Below are positions 11,199-22,232 of a stretch of 64,000 bases of DNA, one piece after another (within the stretch, counting starts at the first letter, position 1; every line of letters begins with the position of its first letter). Source of the stretch: Moritella yayanosii (lineage in GTDB: Bacteria > Pseudomonadota > Gammaproteobacteria > Enterobacterales > Moritellaceae); contig NZ_LS483250.1 in the NCBI RefSeq assembly GCF_900465055.1, positions 2,542,001 through 2,606,000 on the forward strand, written 5' to 3'. A program made the position numbers and the translations under genes. Under the pieces are notes generated by a model that saw only the letters and a list, made by a program, of their open reading frames with translations, did no database searches and had not been told where the DNA came from.

Positions 11199-13934
11199 AT
11201 GACTAAATACGGACTTCGTGCCAAAGTAATGGCCCTGACGATTTTACCGACAGTTTTGATCGGTACACTATTAGCCAGCTATTTCACTTTTAACCGCTAT
11301 CAGCAACTAGAAACAGTGCTTATTGAACAGGGCATCAATATCATAGAACCACTGGCTATCGCGAGTGAGTACGGCATGTTACAAAACAGCCGAGAATCAC
11401 TGAAAAAACTGCTCGGTTTAACCCACCGAAAATTTGCGCCGACGATTAAAAGTATCGCCATTTTTGATAGCAATAATAAGCTGTTTGTAACCAGTAATTA
11501 TCACCGTAATTTTTCCGTGCTCAAGAATCCCGATAACAGCAAGTTACCGGAAACGACCCACGTCGAAGTACTTGATGATTACATCATCCTACGTTCCCCC
11601 ATTATTTCCGAAATTGACTATCACAGTTTCCCATTAAACTTAGAAAACCCGGAGCAGATCCTCGGTTATTTATCTATCCAGCTGATACGTGACAAAGCGA
11701 TATTACTGCAATACCGTGATACCACGGTCGCGGTATTTATTGTGTTACTGGGCTTCTTCACCGCGCTAATTTTCTCTTGGCAACTGGTTAAAAATGTAAC
11801 CCAACCCATTACTGACATGGTGACAGTGGTCGATCGGATCAGAGAAGGTCGACTCGATGCCCGAGTCACAGGGGATCACACAGGTGAATTAGCACTGCTC
11901 AAGAATGGTATTAATTCGATGGCCAAATCGCTCTCCGCTTATCATGAAGAGATGCAACAAAATATTGATCAAGCGACCTCTGATTTACGGGAAACTTTAG
12001 AACAGATTGAGATCCAAAATATTGAATTGGATATGGCAAAAAAACGCGCGCAAGCAGCGGCACGGGTAAAATCTGAATTCTTGGCCAATATGAGTCATGA
12101 GTTAAGAACCCCGCTTAACGGGGTGATCGGTTTCTCACGCCAGTTATTAAAAACATCGCTGAGCCCGAATCAAACCGATTACTTACAGACCATTGAGAAA
12201 TCAGCCAATAATTTACTGAGTATCATTAATGATATTCTTGATTTCTCTAAACTTGAAGCGGGTAAACTCACGTTAGAGCAAATTCCATTCAACCTACGCG
12301 ACACCATTGAAGAAGCCGCAATCTTATTAGCCCCAACCGTGCATGATAAAGGCCTAGAATTATCACTACATGTTGATAAGAATGTACCCGATGGCATTAT
12401 TGGCGACCCATTCCGTTTCCAGCAAGTGATCACCAACCTGCTGGGCAATGCGATCAAGTTTACTGAACACGGTAACATTGATATTCATATCGAATTACTG
12501 GAATGGACAGGTAATAGTGTCACCATCCAAACCAATATCCGTGATACCGGCATTGGTATTTCGGAACAACAACAAGCACAATTATTTCAGGCCTTTAACC
12601 AAGCTGACACCAGTATTTCAAGGCGTTATGGCGGTACCGGTTTAGGTCTGGTTATTACCCAACGTTTGGTTGAATTTATGGGCGGCGAGATCACGCTCGA
12701 TTCTGACTTAGGCCAAGGGTCTAACTTCAAATTTTCTCTAAAATTCAAAATAACCGCTAACTCATTGTCAGAACCACTGCCAATAAGTAATTTTAAAGGT
12801 AAACAGGTATTATTGTACGAAGTCGATAGCTACTCAGCACGCTCGTTAATTTCACTGCTTAATAGCTGGGATCTGGACGTATTACATTGTGCTAATGAGG
12901 CTGAATGGCAGCACTATATCAATCAACCTTACTACTGTGTTGTTATTGCGCAAAATGATGAAAGCAACTTGACCCCTATGTATGACAAAATGAGTCAGTG
13001 TCATGACATTAATGCCGCTGTCGTGGTATTAATTAATTCCTCTGATCCTTGCTTACAAGAAGAAATCATTCGCGTGGGGGCAAGACATTGCCTGACTAAA
13101 CCGTGTAATCATCGTAAATTAGTGAATGCATTAGCTTATTTAGAAAAACCTGATGAACAACCAATGCCACAACTGAAGATTGAGAAACCGAAAGCCAAAG
13201 TTGATCTGTCTATTTTAGCGGTTGACGATAATCCTGCAAACCTAAAACTGATTAGCGCGATGTTGGCCGATTCGGTGACTAAGATTGAAATTTGTAGCAA
13301 TGGTGCGAAAGCCGTGGCTAAAGCCAATGAAATGGATTTTGATATTATCTTTATGGATATCCAAATGCCAATAATGGATGGTATCAGTGCCTGCAAAGCC
13401 ATTCGTTCCGGCACGCGTAATCAATCGACGCCAATTATTGCCGTTACAGCACATGCAATGAGTGGTGAACGAGATCGTCTACTCAGTAAAGGCATGGATG
13501 ATTACTTAACCAAACCGCTTGATGAATCCATTCTAAAACGTATCTTACAACAATGGAGCAGCTTGTCGCATGATAACACCGCTGTGAAAAATCATATTTT
13601 AAATTGGCCACTGACCTTGCAACGATCTATGGGTAAAGAAGACCTTGCAGTAGACATGTTAGAAATGTTTATCAATAGTCTCCCTGACATCAGCGAACAC
13701 CTTGAACTGGCACTTGCACGTCGTTTATCACGCTCAGAATTTAAGCAGATAATCCATAAATTCCATGGGGGTGCGGCATGCTGTGGGGTATTACCAATTC
13801 AGAATTTAGCCGATCAGATTGAACGCGGATTACGCAAGGGTGCAGAAATTGAAGAAGTAGAACCCGAGATCTTTGAACTGCAAGAAGCCATTGAAACCGT
13901 GATTAAGGAAGCTCAGCCGTACTTGCCGAATTAG
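11199..13934 (+). CDS. barA: Hybrid sensor histidine kinase BarA
   Basis: Tripartite sensor kinase that phosphorylates the response regulator UvrY/GacA and so drives the Csr small RNAs. The 911 residues contain: a transmembrane helix (about 10-30), a periplasmic region (about 31-172), a second helix (about 175-195), HAMP, a histidine-kinase dimerisation domain with His300 ([12 protein letters not shown]), an ATPase domain (GNAIKF, DTGIGI, GGTGLGL), a degenerate receiver-like stretch (about 535-650), a true receiver with Asp720 ([11 protein letters not shown]) and a C-terminal HPt domain with His856 ([11 protein letters not shown]). N-terminus [10 protein letters not shown] matches E. coli BarA. 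Divergent from rlmD. uvrY is not in this window. Confidence 0.95.
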   Translation: MTKYGLRAKVMALTILPTVLIGTLLASYFTFNRYQQLETVLIEQGINIIEPLAIASEYGMLQNSRESLKKLLGLTHRKFAPTIKSIAIFDSNNKLFVTSNYHRNFSVLKNPDNSKLPETTHVEVLDDYIILRSPIISEIDYHSFPLNLENPEQILGYLSIQLIRDKAILLQYRDTTVAVFIVLLGFFTALIFSWQLVKNVTQPITDMVTVVDRIREGRLDARVTGDHTGELALLKNGINSMAKSLSAYHEEMQQNIDQATSDLRETLEQIEIQNIELDMAKKRAQAAARVKSEFLANMSHELRTPLNGVIGFSRQLLKTSLSPNQTDYLQTIEKSANNLLSIINDILDFSKLEAGKLTLEQIPFNLRDTIEEAAILLAPTVHDKGLELSLHVDKNVPDGIIGDPFRFQQVITNLLGNAIKFTEHGNIDIHIELLEWTGNSVTIQTNIRDTGIGISEQQQAQLFQAFNQADTSISRRYGGTGLGLVITQRLVEFMGGEITLDSDLGQGSNFKFSLKFKITANSLSEPLPISNFKGKQVLLYEVDSYSARSLISLLNSWDLDVLHCANEAEWQHYINQPYYCVVIAQNDESNLTPMYDKMSQCHDINAAVVVLINSSDPCLQEEIIRVGARHCLTKPCNHRKLVNALAYLEKPDEQPMPQLKIEKPKAKVDLSILAVDDNPANLKLISAMLADSVTKIEICSNGAKAVAKANEMDFDIIFMDIQMPIMDGISACKAIRSGTRNQSTPIIAVTAHAMSGERDRLLSKGMDDYLTKPLDESILKRILQQWSSLSHDNTAVKNHILNWPLTLQRSMGKEDLAVDMLEMFINSLPDISEHLELALARRLSRSEFKQIIHKFHGGAACCGVLPIQNLADQIERGLRKGAEIEEVEPEIFELQEAIETVIKEAQPYLPN

Positions 13935-13966
13935 TGTATTGATTCACGAGTCAGTCTAAACAAACG

Positions 13967-13992
13967 AAAAAGGAGCCATCGGCTCCTTTTTT
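13967..13992. terminator. Bidirectional terminator between barA and pdxJ
   Basis: Stem AAAAAGGAGCC (13967-13977), loop ATC, complementary arm with a T-run to 13992. A-run and T-run on opposite sides let it serve barA (plus) and pdxJ (minus), which converge here. Confidence 0.85.
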
Positions 13993-14046
13993 ATGCTGAT
14001 GGCATGCCATACGAATACCGTACAACATTCCTAGCGCGTGATAGGT

Positions 14047-14784
14047 TTAGCTATTATTACGCGCTTCTTGCATGATAACTTGCATGTCTTTTACCGCTTT
14101 ACCTAAACCATCAAATGCCGCACGGGCTATAATTGCATGGCCGATATTCAATTCATAAATTTCTGGAATAGCCGCAATCGGTTGCACGTTATGGTAATGC
14201 AAACCATGACCCGCGTTTACTTTCAATCCGGCGTTATGCGCATAACTCACGCCAGCTGCGATCTTCTTCAATTCAGCTTGTTGTTCGCCTTCAGACTCTG
14301 CATCGGCATAAGCACCGGTATGCACTTCAATGTATGGTGCGCCACTAGCAACCGCAGCATCAATTTGTTCTTTATCGGCATCAATAAATAGCGAGACTAA
14401 AATACCGGCTTCGCTTAAACGTTTAACCGCTTGGGTGATCTTATCTTGTTGACCAAGTACATCTAAACCACCTTCAGTCGTCAGCTCTTCACGTTTTTCA
14501 GGCACTAAACAAACAAACTCAGGTTTGATCTCACAGGCAATATCGAGCATTTCAGCCGTCACCGCCATTTCTAGGTTCATGCGAGTTTGAATAGTTTCTT
14601 TCAATACACGTACATCACGATCTTGAATATGACGACGATCTTCACGTAAATGCACCGTAATACCGTCTGCGCCATTTAATTCAGCGACAGCTGCAGCATG
14701 TACAGGATCAGGGTAAGTCGTGCCGCGTGCTTGGCGTAGGGTTGCGATATGGTCAATGTTGACACCTAAAAAGATCTTATTCAC
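14047..14784 (-). CDS. pdxJ: Pyridoxine 5'-phosphate synthase
   Basis: Condenses 3-amino-2-oxopropyl phosphate with 1-deoxyxylulose 5-phosphate to form pyridoxine 5'-phosphate (vitamin B6). The 245-residue TIM barrel begins [20 protein letters not shown] and holds the conserved stretches [36 protein letters not shown] and [13 protein letters not shown]. Length is that of the family. It follows recO in the conserved rnc-era-recO-pdxJ order; the gap of 102 bp between recO and pdxJ is filled by decaying copies of the recO 3' repeat. Confidence 0.97.
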   Translation of the reverse strand: MNKIFLGVNIDHIATLRQARGTTYPDPVHAAAVAELNGADGITVHLREDRRHIQDRDVRVLKETIQTRMNLEMAVTAEMLDIACEIKPEFVCLVPEKREELTTEGGLDVLGQQDKITQAVKRLSEAGILVSLFIDADKEQIDAAVASGAPYIEVHTGAYADAESEGEQQAELKKIAAGVSYAHNAGLKVNAGHGLHYHNVQPIAAIPEIYELNIGHAIIARAAFDGLGKAVKDMQVIMQEARNNS

Positions 14785-14803
14785 GTTTCATTCCCTTATT
14801 GAT

Positions 14804-14967
14804 AAATAGTTCTCTGCTTTTCAGCGGCTTGTTAATAAATGGCTATCTGCTTTTCATGGTTTATTTAATACATAGTGATCCGCTTTTCATGGCTTATTAA
14901 TGAATAGTTCTCTTCTTTTAATCAGCGGCTTATTAATAAACAGTTCTCTGCTTTTCAGCGGCTTGTT
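14804..14967 (-). repeat. Five tandem copies of a ~33-bp segment of the recO 3' end
   Basis: Units at 14804-14836, 14837-14869, 14870-14901, 14902-14937 and about 14938-14967, 32 to 36 bp each, sharing a TCTGCTTTTCAGCGGCTTGT-like core on the plus strand. The two units nearest recO are translated as extra copies of an 11-residue peptide around KSRELFINK; a stop codon in the third unit ends the protein; the last two are noncoding. KPLKSRELF is the normal conserved end of RecO, so the array probably arose by local duplication. Confidence 0.85.
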
Positions 14968-15618
14968 GCCCAAATAGGGTAACAACATTTGCCGACAAAA
15001 GCGTTTGGCCGCGGCTAAATTCTCTTGGTTAAATTGTCGTTGCTCAAAGGCGAGCAAGTCTTTACCTAAAAATGAGCTATCCACTGCCACTTTATAAATA
15101 GATGGCACAATCCCAACATGTGGTACGTATTTATACATACGGTTAGGGTACACAGCATCCATGGTATCAGCACAATAGCTTAACGCACCAATGTAACCTA
15201 AACATTGCATTAAATTAAATTCAAATTCACGCAATAACGGTTCAAGGGGTTGTTGTTTGGCTAACGCTAATAATGCATTTTGATAATGGGAGAATAGTTC
15301 AGGATTCGCTTGTTCACTGGCGAGTAAGCGATAGAGTAATTCATTGAGATAAAAGCTAGCATAGAGATGCCGACCGGAGAGCGGTAATGAATTAGATACC
15401 GCCTCAACCTGACGCATGGATTTTAATCCACCTTTGCCGGCATAGGCGATATTGAGTAAGGTAAACGGCTGTAAAATTGCACTTTGACTGTTTTTACGCC
15501 CTCGCCCTGCTCGTCCCACTAACGAAATTTTACCATCGTTAATGGTAAAGAAGTCGATGAGTAAACTCGACTCCTTAAAAGGTCGACGATGCAGTACAAA
15601 AGCGTTTTGTAAGTCCAT
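14887..15618 (-). CDS. recO: DNA repair protein RecO
   Basis: Recombination mediator that works with RecR and RecF to load RecA on SSB-coated single-stranded DNA. The N-terminal OB fold is visible (AFVLHRRPFKESSLLIDFF, VGRAGRGRKN), followed by the helical domain (SFYLNELLYRLLA, FEFNLMQCLGYI). Unlike many RecO proteins the zinc-binding cysteines are not evident. The C-terminal RELFINKP repeats come from the tandem duplication at 14804-14967. The final length (243 residues) is still near the family norm, so the protein is probably functional. Lies 13 bp after era. Confidence 0.93.
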   Translation of the reverse strand: MDLQNAFVLHRRPFKESSLLIDFFTINDGKISLVGRAGRGRKNSQSAILQPFTLLNIAYAGKGGLKSMRQVEAVSNSLPLSGRHLYASFYLNELLYRLLASEQANPELFSHYQNALLALAKQQPLEPLLREFEFNLMQCLGYIGALSYCADTMDAVYPNRMYKYVPHVGIVPSIYKVAVDSSFLGKDLLAFEQRQFNQENLAAAKRFCRQMLLPYLGNKPLKSRELFINKPLIKRRELFINKP

Positions 15619-15631
15619 GCAATAACGCTAT

Positions 15632-16543
15632 TTACACTTCATCTCCGTAACCTAAGCTACGAAGTGCACGTTCATCATCTGCCCAACCAGATTTCACTTT
15701 CACCCAACATTCTAAGAATACTTTATTATCAAACAAAGTTTCCATATCACGTCGTGCTTCTGTACCAATGACTTTTAATTTCGAGCCTTTGTTACCAATA
15801 ACCATACGTTTTTGAGTATCACGCTCAACTAAAATTAACGCATTGATATGGTACGTACCATTTTCACTGACTTTAAACTGCTCGATCTCAACGGTGGTTG
15901 AGTAAGGCAATTCTTGACCGGTGAAACGCATCAGTTTTTCACGAATGATTTCAGATGCCATGAAACGTGAAGAACGATCGGTAATATAATCTTCAGGGAA
16001 GTAAAAATCACCTTCTTGTAACTGCTGCGAACAAATACCACGTAGCATGTCTACATTGGTCCCTTTCGTTGCAGAGATAGGGATAATTTCGGTAAAGTTA
16101 AACTTCGCCGCCAATACCTGCAGATGCGGCATTAGTTCTCGTGCTTTATCTTTGATCGCATCGGTTTTATTAATGGCCAAGTAAATTGGGCAGTTTATAT
16201 CACGTAGCTTATTGAGTACCATCTCATCATCGTCGGTCCAACGGGTTCCATCAACAACAAAGATTACGGCATCAACATTCATATCTTTTAATGAACTGCT
16301 TGCAGCACGGTTCATTAAACGGTTGATTGCACGTTTTTCATCTATGTGTAGACCCGGTGTATCAATATACACAGTCTGACGATTGCCTTCAGTATCAATA
16401 CCGAGAATACGGTGACGAGTCGTTTGTGGTTTACGCGAGGTAATACTTACCTTTTGTCCCAAAATACGGTTTAGTAACGTTGATTTACCTACGTTAGGAC
16501 GACCAACGATAGCAATAAAACCGCTATAAGTCATATCACTCAT
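15632..16543 (-). CDS. era: GTPase Era
   Basis: Essential GTPase for 16S rRNA maturation and 30S assembly. The 303 residues have the G1 motif [13 protein letters not shown]3 DTPGLH, G4 NKTD and, after the G domain, a KH RNA-binding domain ([14 protein letters not shown]). The ATG overlaps the rnc stop by four bases (ATGA), so the two are translationally coupled as in E. coli. Confidence 0.97.
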   Translation of the reverse strand: MSDMTYSGFIAIVGRPNVGKSTLLNRILGQKVSITSRKPQTTRHRILGIDTEGNRQTVYIDTPGLHIDEKRAINRLMNRAASSSLKDMNVDAVIFVVDGTRWTDDDEMVLNKLRDINCPIYLAINKTDAIKDKARELMPHLQVLAAKFNFTEIIPISATKGTNVDMLRGICSQQLQEGDFYFPEDYITDRSSRFMASEIIREKLMRFTGQELPYSTTVEIEQFKVSENGTYHINALILVERDTQKRMVIGNKGSKLKVIGTEARRDMETLFDNKVFLECWVKVKSGWADDERALRSLGYGDEV

Positions 16544-17211
16544 TGTATTTGCTCCAATGCTTTTTGAGCTGCTTCTTGTTCTGCTTTACGACGACTAGTA
16601 CCTTTACCTTCAACAGGGTGATCTAGGCCTTCAATAACGCAATGAATAGTGAACTCTTGATTATGAGCTTCACCTCTAACTTCCACCACTTGATAAAGTG
16701 GAAGTGGTTGCTTACGTCCTTGCAGCCATTCTTGTAATTGTGTTTTCGCGTCTTTCTGACCGATACCAGGTTCAATCGTGGCTAAACGTGATGCATACCA
16801 AGCCAGCACACGTTCACGCGTTTTCTCCATATCACTATCCAGATACATAGCACCAATCAGGGCTTCAACTGTATCAGCGAGAATAGATTCACGACGGAAG
16901 CCGCCGCTTTTTAATTCACCAGGTCCCAAGATCAAACATTCACTTAGTTCAAACTCACGAGCGATCTCAGCGAGCGTTAACCCTTTCACTAAGGTTGCAC
17001 GCATCCGGCTTAAATCGCCTTCTGGCACCTCAGGAAACTGACGGAATAATGCATCTGAGATGATAAAACCAAGTACCGAATCGCCTAAAAATTCAAGACG
17101 TTCGTTATGTTTATAATAAGCACTACGATGCGTCAGCGCTTGTTGCAGTAGGCCAGCGTCTTGATACTGATAACCTAATACTGTTTGTAATCTTTCTAAT
17201 ATAATTGTCAT
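16540..17211 (-). CDS. rnc: Ribonuclease III
   Basis: Double-strand-specific endoribonuclease that processes rRNA precursors and some mRNAs. The 223-residue protein has the signature [14 protein letters not shown] (residues about 35-48), a second acidic site ([13 protein letters not shown]) and a C-terminal double-stranded RNA binding domain ([10 protein letters not shown] ... [18 protein letters not shown]). Overlaps era by four bases and begins two bases after the lepB stop, indicating one lepA-lepB-rnc-era-recO-pdxJ transcription unit. Confidence 0.97.
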   Translation of the reverse strand: MTIILERLQTVLGYQYQDAGLLQQALTHRSAYYKHNERLEFLGDSVLGFIISDALFRQFPEVPEGDLSRMRATLVKGLTLAEIAREFELSECLILGPGELKSGGFRRESILADTVEALIGAMYLDSDMEKTRERVLAWYASRLATIEPGIGQKDAKTQLQEWLQGRKQPLPLYQVVEVRGEAHNQEFTIHCVIEGLDHPVEGKGTSRRKAEQEAAQKALEQIQ

Positions 17212-17213
17212 AA

Positions 17214-18128
17214 TTATTTTAACTTGCCAATACGACTAAAGCGTATACCTGTTGGGATCCAACCAGGTAATAAAGAATCTGGGTCGCGTTCAAATTCGAA
17301 ACTAGTCCAAATGAACACAGCCTTACCAACTAAATTTGCTTCTGGAACAAAACCCCAAAAACGGCTATCAGCACTATTATCGCGGTTATCACCCATCATG
17401 AAGTAATGACCATCCGGTACCACCCATTCGTATTGACGGGTTGGCGGATTATCTTGCTGATAAAAATCACGCGCTAAGTCAGGACGGCTAGGGTTAATTA
17501 AAATGTTGTGTTTAACATCCCCTAGTTGCTCTGTATATTGCTGTAATTCAACCATTTGATCTTTAAATTTGCCAATTTCGACTAAACTAAGATCGAGTTT
17601 TTTAAACCCTGCGCAGTTTGTTCCGCTGCATGCTTGTTGAATGAAAACCTGCTTTCCACGATAGGCAATACGATCACCTGGTAACCCGATAACACGTTTG
17701 ATATAATCGACAGTCGGTTGTGGCGGGTATTTAAATACCGCTACATCACCGCGTTCAGGCTTACCTGTTTCGATAAGTGTAGAACGTAATACTGGGTCTT
17801 TAACGCCATAACTAAATTTTTCAACCAAGATGAAGTCGCCAACCAGTAGTGTTGGCATCATAGATCCGGATGGAATTTGAAATGGTTCATATATAAATGA
17901 ACGTAAAATCATTACCGCGGCAATCACTGGAAAGATCGATTTTGCATTTTCAACAATAAACGATTCTTGCCCTAATTTTGCAATAGCATCCGCTGGTAAT
18001 TCCGCTTGAGATTGAGCAAACGCGACTTTTTCAGCGCGGGCTTTTTCCCAAATCAGTTTATCTAACGCCCAAATAATACCGCTAACGAAAGTAACCAGTA
18101 CCAATATCAATGAAAAATAGGTTGCCAT
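17214..18128 (-). CDS. lepB: Signal peptidase I
   Basis: Inner-membrane serine peptidase that removes signal peptides from exported proteins. 304 residues with an N-terminal membrane helix (about 3-23), a second helix (about 65-80), the catalytic Ser89 in [10 protein letters not shown], the general-base Lys144 in [13 protein letters not shown], and box E ([14 protein letters not shown]). Four bases separate it from the lepA stop. Confidence 0.97.
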   Translation of the reverse strand: MATYFSLILVLVTFVSGIIWALDKLIWEKARAEKVAFAQSQAELPADAIAKLGQESFIVENAKSIFPVIAAVMILRSFIYEPFQIPSGSMMPTLLVGDFILVEKFSYGVKDPVLRSTLIETGKPERGDVAVFKYPPQPTVDYIKRVIGLPGDRIAYRGKQVFIQQACSGTNCAGFKKLDLSLVEIGKFKDQMVELQQYTEQLGDVKHNILINPSRPDLARDFYQQDNPPTRQYEWVVPDGHYFMMGDNRDNSADSRFWGFVPEANLVGKAVFIWTSFEFERDPDSLLPGWIPTGIRFSRIGKLK

Positions 18129-18132
18129 TTAT

Positions 18133-19929
18133 CTAGTCCTTTCCGATATGCAACACAGCTAAGAAGGCTTCTTGCGGTACTTCAACATTACCGATTTGCT
18201 TCATGCGTTTCTTACCGTCTTTCTGCTTCTGGAGCAGTTTTTTCTTACGGCTAATATCACCGCCATAACACTTGGCGATCACATTTTTACGCATTTGTTT
18301 AACGGTACTACGGGCAATCACTTGTGAACCAATAACCGCCTGAATAGCAATGTTAAACATTTGACGAGGAATAAGTTCCTTCATCTTTTCAACCAATAAA
18401 CGACCACGATTCATCGAGTTTTCACGATGCGTGATCATCGCTAATGCATCAACACGATCGTTGTTAATCAATACATCAACACGTACCATATCAGCAGGAC
18501 TAAAGTGGATGAACGAGTAATCCAGTGACGCATAACCACGGCTTGTCGATTTCAAACGGTCAAAGAAGTCCATCACTACTTCACCCATCGGGATCTCGTA
18601 AGTTAATGCCACTTGCTTACCGTGATAATCCATCTTCGTTTGTACACCACGCTTGGCAATACAAAGGGTAATTACATTACCGAGGTATTCTTGTGGTACG
18701 AGGATGTTACATTCTGCAATGGGTTCGCGGATCTCTTCAATATCATTGATTGCCGGTAATTTAGCTGGGCTATCGACGTAAAGAACTTCACCTTTTTTGG
18801 TTTCAACTTCGTAAACAACCGTTGGTGCTGTGGTGATCAATTCAAGATCGTATTCACGCTCTAGACGCTCTTGAACAATTTCCATGTGTAATAAACCTAA
18901 GAAACCACAACGGAAACCAAAACCAAGTGCGGTTGAGCTCTCTGGTTCGTAGAATAAAGACGCATCGTTTAGACTTAATTTACCCAGTGCATCACGGAAC
19001 GCTTCATAATCGTCAGAGCTAATTGGGAACATGCCCGCATAAACCTGAGGTTTTACTTTACTAAAACCCGGTACTGGCGCATCCGCAGGGTTGCGGGTCG
19101 ATGTTAGCGTATCACCAACCGGTGCCCCTAAAATATCTTTAATACCACAAATAACAAAACCTACTTCACCACAGTGAAGCACGCTAGTATCAGTCTGTTT
19201 TGGTGTAAAGATACCGACTTTGTCAACTAGGTGTGATTGACCTGTAGACATCACCGTGAGCTTATCGCCTTTGCGTAATACACCATTGCTAATACGTACT
19301 AGCGATACCACACCCTGGTAGTTATCAAACCATGAATCGATGATCAGGGCTTGCAGTGGTGCGTCTTCCGAACCTTTTGATGGACACGGAATATCTCTGA
19401 CAATTGTTTCAAGTACGTCTTCGATACCGACACCCGTCTTTGCAGAGCAACGCGTTGCTTCCATTGCATCAATACCGATGATGTCTTCGATTTCTTCGGC
19501 TACGCGATCAGGATCGGCAGCGGGTAAATCGATTTTATTGATGATTGGCACAACTTCCAAGTCCATTTCCATCGCGGTATAACAGTTTGCGAGTGTTTGT
19601 GCTTCTACGCCCTGACCAGCGTCGACAACAAGTAAAGCACCCTCACAAGCTGCTAATGAGCGAGAAACCTCATAGCTGAAGTCCACGTGTCCTGGTGTAT
19701 CAATAAAGTTAAGTTGGTAAGTTTCACCATCTTTGGCTTTATAGTTCAGGGTCACACTTTGCGCTTTAATTGTAATGCCACGCTCGCGCTCAATATCCAT
19801 TGAGTCAAGAACCTGTGCACCCATTTCACGGTCCGATAAACCACCACAAAATGAGATCAAACGATCTGATAACGTTGATTTACCGTGATCGATATGAGCA
19901 ATAATTGAAAAATTACGAATGTATTTCAT
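18133..19929 (-). CDS. lepA: Elongation factor 4 (LepA)
   Basis: Translational GTPase that back-translocates or helps initiation and ribosome assembly under stress. The 598 residues show G1 [14 protein letters not shown]3 DTPGHVDF, G4 NKIDLP, then EF-G-like domains II, III and V and the LepA-specific C-terminal domain ([20 protein letters not shown]). First gene of the lepA-lepB-rnc-era-recO-pdxJ run, 92 bp after rseC. Confidence 0.98.
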   Translation of the reverse strand: MKYIRNFSIIAHIDHGKSTLSDRLISFCGGLSDREMGAQVLDSMDIERERGITIKAQSVTLNYKAKDGETYQLNFIDTPGHVDFSYEVSRSLAACEGALLVVDAGQGVEAQTLANCYTAMEMDLEVVPIINKIDLPAADPDRVAEEIEDIIGIDAMEATRCSAKTGVGIEDVLETIVRDIPCPSKGSEDAPLQALIIDSWFDNYQGVVSLVRISNGVLRKGDKLTVMSTGQSHLVDKVGIFTPKQTDTSVLHCGEVGFVICGIKDILGAPVGDTLTSTRNPADAPVPGFSKVKPQVYAGMFPISSDDYEAFRDALGKLSLNDASLFYEPESSTALGFGFRCGFLGLLHMEIVQERLEREYDLELITTAPTVVYEVETKKGEVLYVDSPAKLPAINDIEEIREPIAECNILVPQEYLGNVITLCIAKRGVQTKMDYHGKQVALTYEIPMGEVVMDFFDRLKSTSRGYASLDYSFIHFSPADMVRVDVLINNDRVDALAMITHRENSMNRGRLLVEKMKELIPRQMFNIAIQAVIGSQVIARSTVKQMRKNVIAKCYGGDISRKKKLLQKQKDGKKRMKQIGNVEVPQEAFLAVLHIGKD

Positions 19930-20021
19930 GAGTTAGATAATATCCAATACTTAGTAGATATGACACTTAATGAGGCAGATTTTAACGGATTTAAGGGATG
20001 ACTGCTATCTTTCAATTGCTT

Positions 20022-20501
20022 TTAATCAGCGCGCCATTGCCCTATCACTTCCGATTGGGCCACGACACCTAGCATTTTAGGTTTAAAATCAAAGCGTTGA
20101 TCAAATATAACGCTTAATCTGCGCGTGCAACTAAAACCAACATAACCGCCAACAAAAGCCGCGAGAATAACCAAGCCTTCCCCTTCAAATTGGAAAACTT
20201 GGGATAAATATTGCCCCAGACCCAGTGACAGTAAAATTGTCGCTAATGGCAGTAAGTAAACCAGCATTGCACTGGTGACTAAATTCTTTTCACGTAAACC
20301 AATTTCGATCTTATCACCGGCAACAACATCTGCTGTTTTAGTGACGGTAAAACGATGAGTCCGATGGGGGAATGCTTTGGCGACCATGCCAGTGCCGCAG
20401 TTATCGCTGGCATGACAATGATTACAAGCAGATTGACTCTCGCACTGTACCGAAACCTGATCACCCATTACACTTTTAACGATAGCTGTTTCAATAATCA
20501 T
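20022..20501 (-). CDS. rseC: SoxR-reducing system / sigma-E factor regulatory protein RseC
   Basis: Small inner-membrane protein of the rpoE-rseABC operon; homologues belong to the RseC/MucC family, and E. coli RseC takes part in resetting SoxR. 159 residues from the ATG at 20501 (MIIETAIVKSV), which has AAGGTG eight bases upstream and aligns with E. coli; an in-frame start 42 bases upstream is less likely. A cysteine cluster (CESQSACNHCHASDNCG, about residues 20-36) may bind a metal or iron-sulphur cluster. Two membrane helices lie at about 80-98 and 105-123. Confidence 0.93.
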   Translation of the reverse strand: MIIETAIVKSVMGDQVSVQCESQSACNHCHASDNCGTGMVAKAFPHRTHRFTVTKTADVVAGDKIEIGLREKNLVTSAMLVYLLPLATILLSLGLGQYLSQVFQFEGEGLVILAAFVGGYVGFSCTRRLSVIFDQRFDFKPKMLGVVAQSEVIGQWRAD

Positions 20502-20589
20502 GCGGGTAACACCTTGTTTAAAACAATCGAGACCGACTAACACGATACCTGTGTTATATCGTTAAGCCTACCTCGATCGTGAGGATAAA

Positions 20590-21630
20590 TTAGTTATCAA
20601 GATTTCGAACAACGGCGTCAGCAATTTTTTTAGCTGTCATACTCGGCACTTCGCCGACGACGACTATCTCAATATCATCTGTGATCTTAGATTGTAAACT
20701 AATTTGTCCCGATACACCTAATCCTTGGCTTAAACTACCGGCTTTCGCATCGGTATTGACGTAGATTGAGATATCGACAAGTCCATCAGAAAATTGCATG
20801 TAATCAATTGTCTGACCAATACCAACGATCTGGTGTTTATTACTCACAATCTGTTTAAATCCATCAGGCATCCAAGCGGCTTTCCATTCCGATTTAGTCG
20901 GTTCCGGCAGTAATGCTTGTGTTTGTACTGCGGATAACACTGGGGGTAGTTTTACCGAGTTAAGTTGCTCTAACCAAGGCGTCACATCAGGGAATTGATA
21001 TAACGAAATCGCCATCACTTGGAACACCACTTCACCACTGTCTTTGATCATATCAATACGCAGCGGCAGATTGGTGGTTACATCAATCCAAATTAAATAC
21101 CCAAAGCGGTATTTATCGTTTGGAACCACCCGCACAACTTGGCTTAAACGCCCTGTGACGCGCGATTTACCACCGACATAAATCGCTTGATATAAGCTGT
21201 CATCAAGTGTCAGTTCAGTCGCCATTAAATTGAACAACAGTCCCGGAATTGCCGCTGATGATAACGAATAACCTGGCTGTTCGGCTTCAAAAAAACTAGT
21301 GATGTCACCACGACGTAAGTATTCACGAGGATTGCCATTTAACGATAATAGATGGCCCACAGAAACATCATCAATCATCCCGTGACTGTAACGCATCGGG
21401 GTAATTCTTCCGCGTTCAATCTCGACATAAGACAAATCATAATTTAACTGTTTAAACGCCGTTTTCATGTTATCTAACAAGGCATTCGCAGACAATTGCG
21501 GCGGCGCGGCTACAGTATTCTCAGTATTACTATTTACCACCCGGTGATCGCCTAACGTAACTTCACTCCACGCGACAGGGGTAAAGAGTGCAGACAATAA
21601 GATCCACAAACCAACACTTTTTTTGAACAT
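20590..21630 (-). CDS. rseB: Sigma-E regulatory protein RseB
   Basis: Periplasmic protein that binds RseA and shields it from DegS cleavage until envelope lipopolysaccharide or unfolded porins accumulate. The ATG at 21630 (MFKKSVGLWILLSALFTPVAW) gives a clear signal peptide with a cleavage site near residue 22 and 346 residues in all; an open frame continues upstream into rseA but lacks sense. The MucB/RseB N-terminal lipid-binding-like domain and C-terminal domain fill the rest. It starts 13 bp after rseA. Confidence 0.93.
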   Translation of the reverse strand: MFKKSVGLWILLSALFTPVAWSEVTLGDHRVVNSNTENTVAAPPQLSANALLDNMKTAFKQLNYDLSYVEIERGRITPMRYSHGMIDDVSVGHLLSLNGNPREYLRRGDITSFFEAEQPGYSLSSAAIPGLLFNLMATELTLDDSLYQAIYVGGKSRVTGRLSQVVRVVPNDKYRFGYLIWIDVTTNLPLRIDMIKDSGEVVFQVMAISLYQFPDVTPWLEQLNSVKLPPVLSAVQTQALLPEPTKSEWKAAWMPDGFKQIVSNKHQIVGIGQTIDYMQFSDGLVDISIYVNTDAKAGSLSQGLGVSGQISLQSKITDDIEIVVVGEVPSMTAKKIADAVVRNLDN

Positions 21631-21643
21631 TACTGGCTCACTA

Positions 21644-22192
21644 TTATTGCTGGATGCGTTTTTGTAATTGATGATCAAGCACAAATGCATTAATGCGGCG
21701 TACTTGCTCGACTTTTTCTTCATCGGTAAATTCAGGCGGTACTTGATACATATCAGGCGACTCAATACTCAAACTGACGGGCGAGGCAATACCAGCAAAC
21801 GGCATCACATTCAGTGCTGGCCCAAGTCCAGTTATCGGCGCGTCGGTATTACTGTATTGCACACCTGTAATCACCATTAATGCCACTGACGCCGCGATGG
21901 CGAATTGGCCACCGGTTTTAAGCCAAGGCTGAATTACTTTTTGATAGAAAGAGCTATCGTTGGCACTTTCTTTTGGCATTGTCAGTGCTGGTTCTTCAGC
22001 AATAGCCGCGGTGATAGCACGGGTTAGATCTAAACTAACCGTTGCAGGTGTTTCACCACGCATCACATCACCAATCATGTGGTAATGCTGCCAACTTGAA
22101 GCTAATGCTTCATCTTTACCCAATTCATCAAGTAGTGCAGCATCAATACTTTCATTATCTACTAAGGAGGATAATCGTTCTTTTTCTATCAT
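21644..22192 (-). CDS. rseA: Anti-sigma-E factor RseA
   Basis: Inner-membrane anti-sigma factor. The cytoplasmic N-terminus (MIEKERLSSLVDNESID; SSWQHYHMIGDVMRGE) is the sigma-E-binding domain. One membrane helix at about 97-113 (QFAIAASVALMVITGV) is followed by a periplasmic tail for RseB binding and DegS cleavage. The length (182) is short relative to E. coli (216). It follows rpoE by 40 bp. Confidence 0.93.
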   Translation of the reverse strand: MIEKERLSSLVDNESIDAALLDELGKDEALASSWQHYHMIGDVMRGETPATVSLDLTRAITAAIAEEPALTMPKESANDSSFYQKVIQPWLKTGGQFAIAASVALMVITGVQYSNTDAPITGLGPALNVMPFAGIASPVSLSIESPDMYQVPPEFTDEEKVEQVRRINAFVLDHQLQKRIQQ

Positions 22193-22232
22193 AATTAATA
22201 CCTAAATTTACTCATCCGTAATCGTGTTTAAC

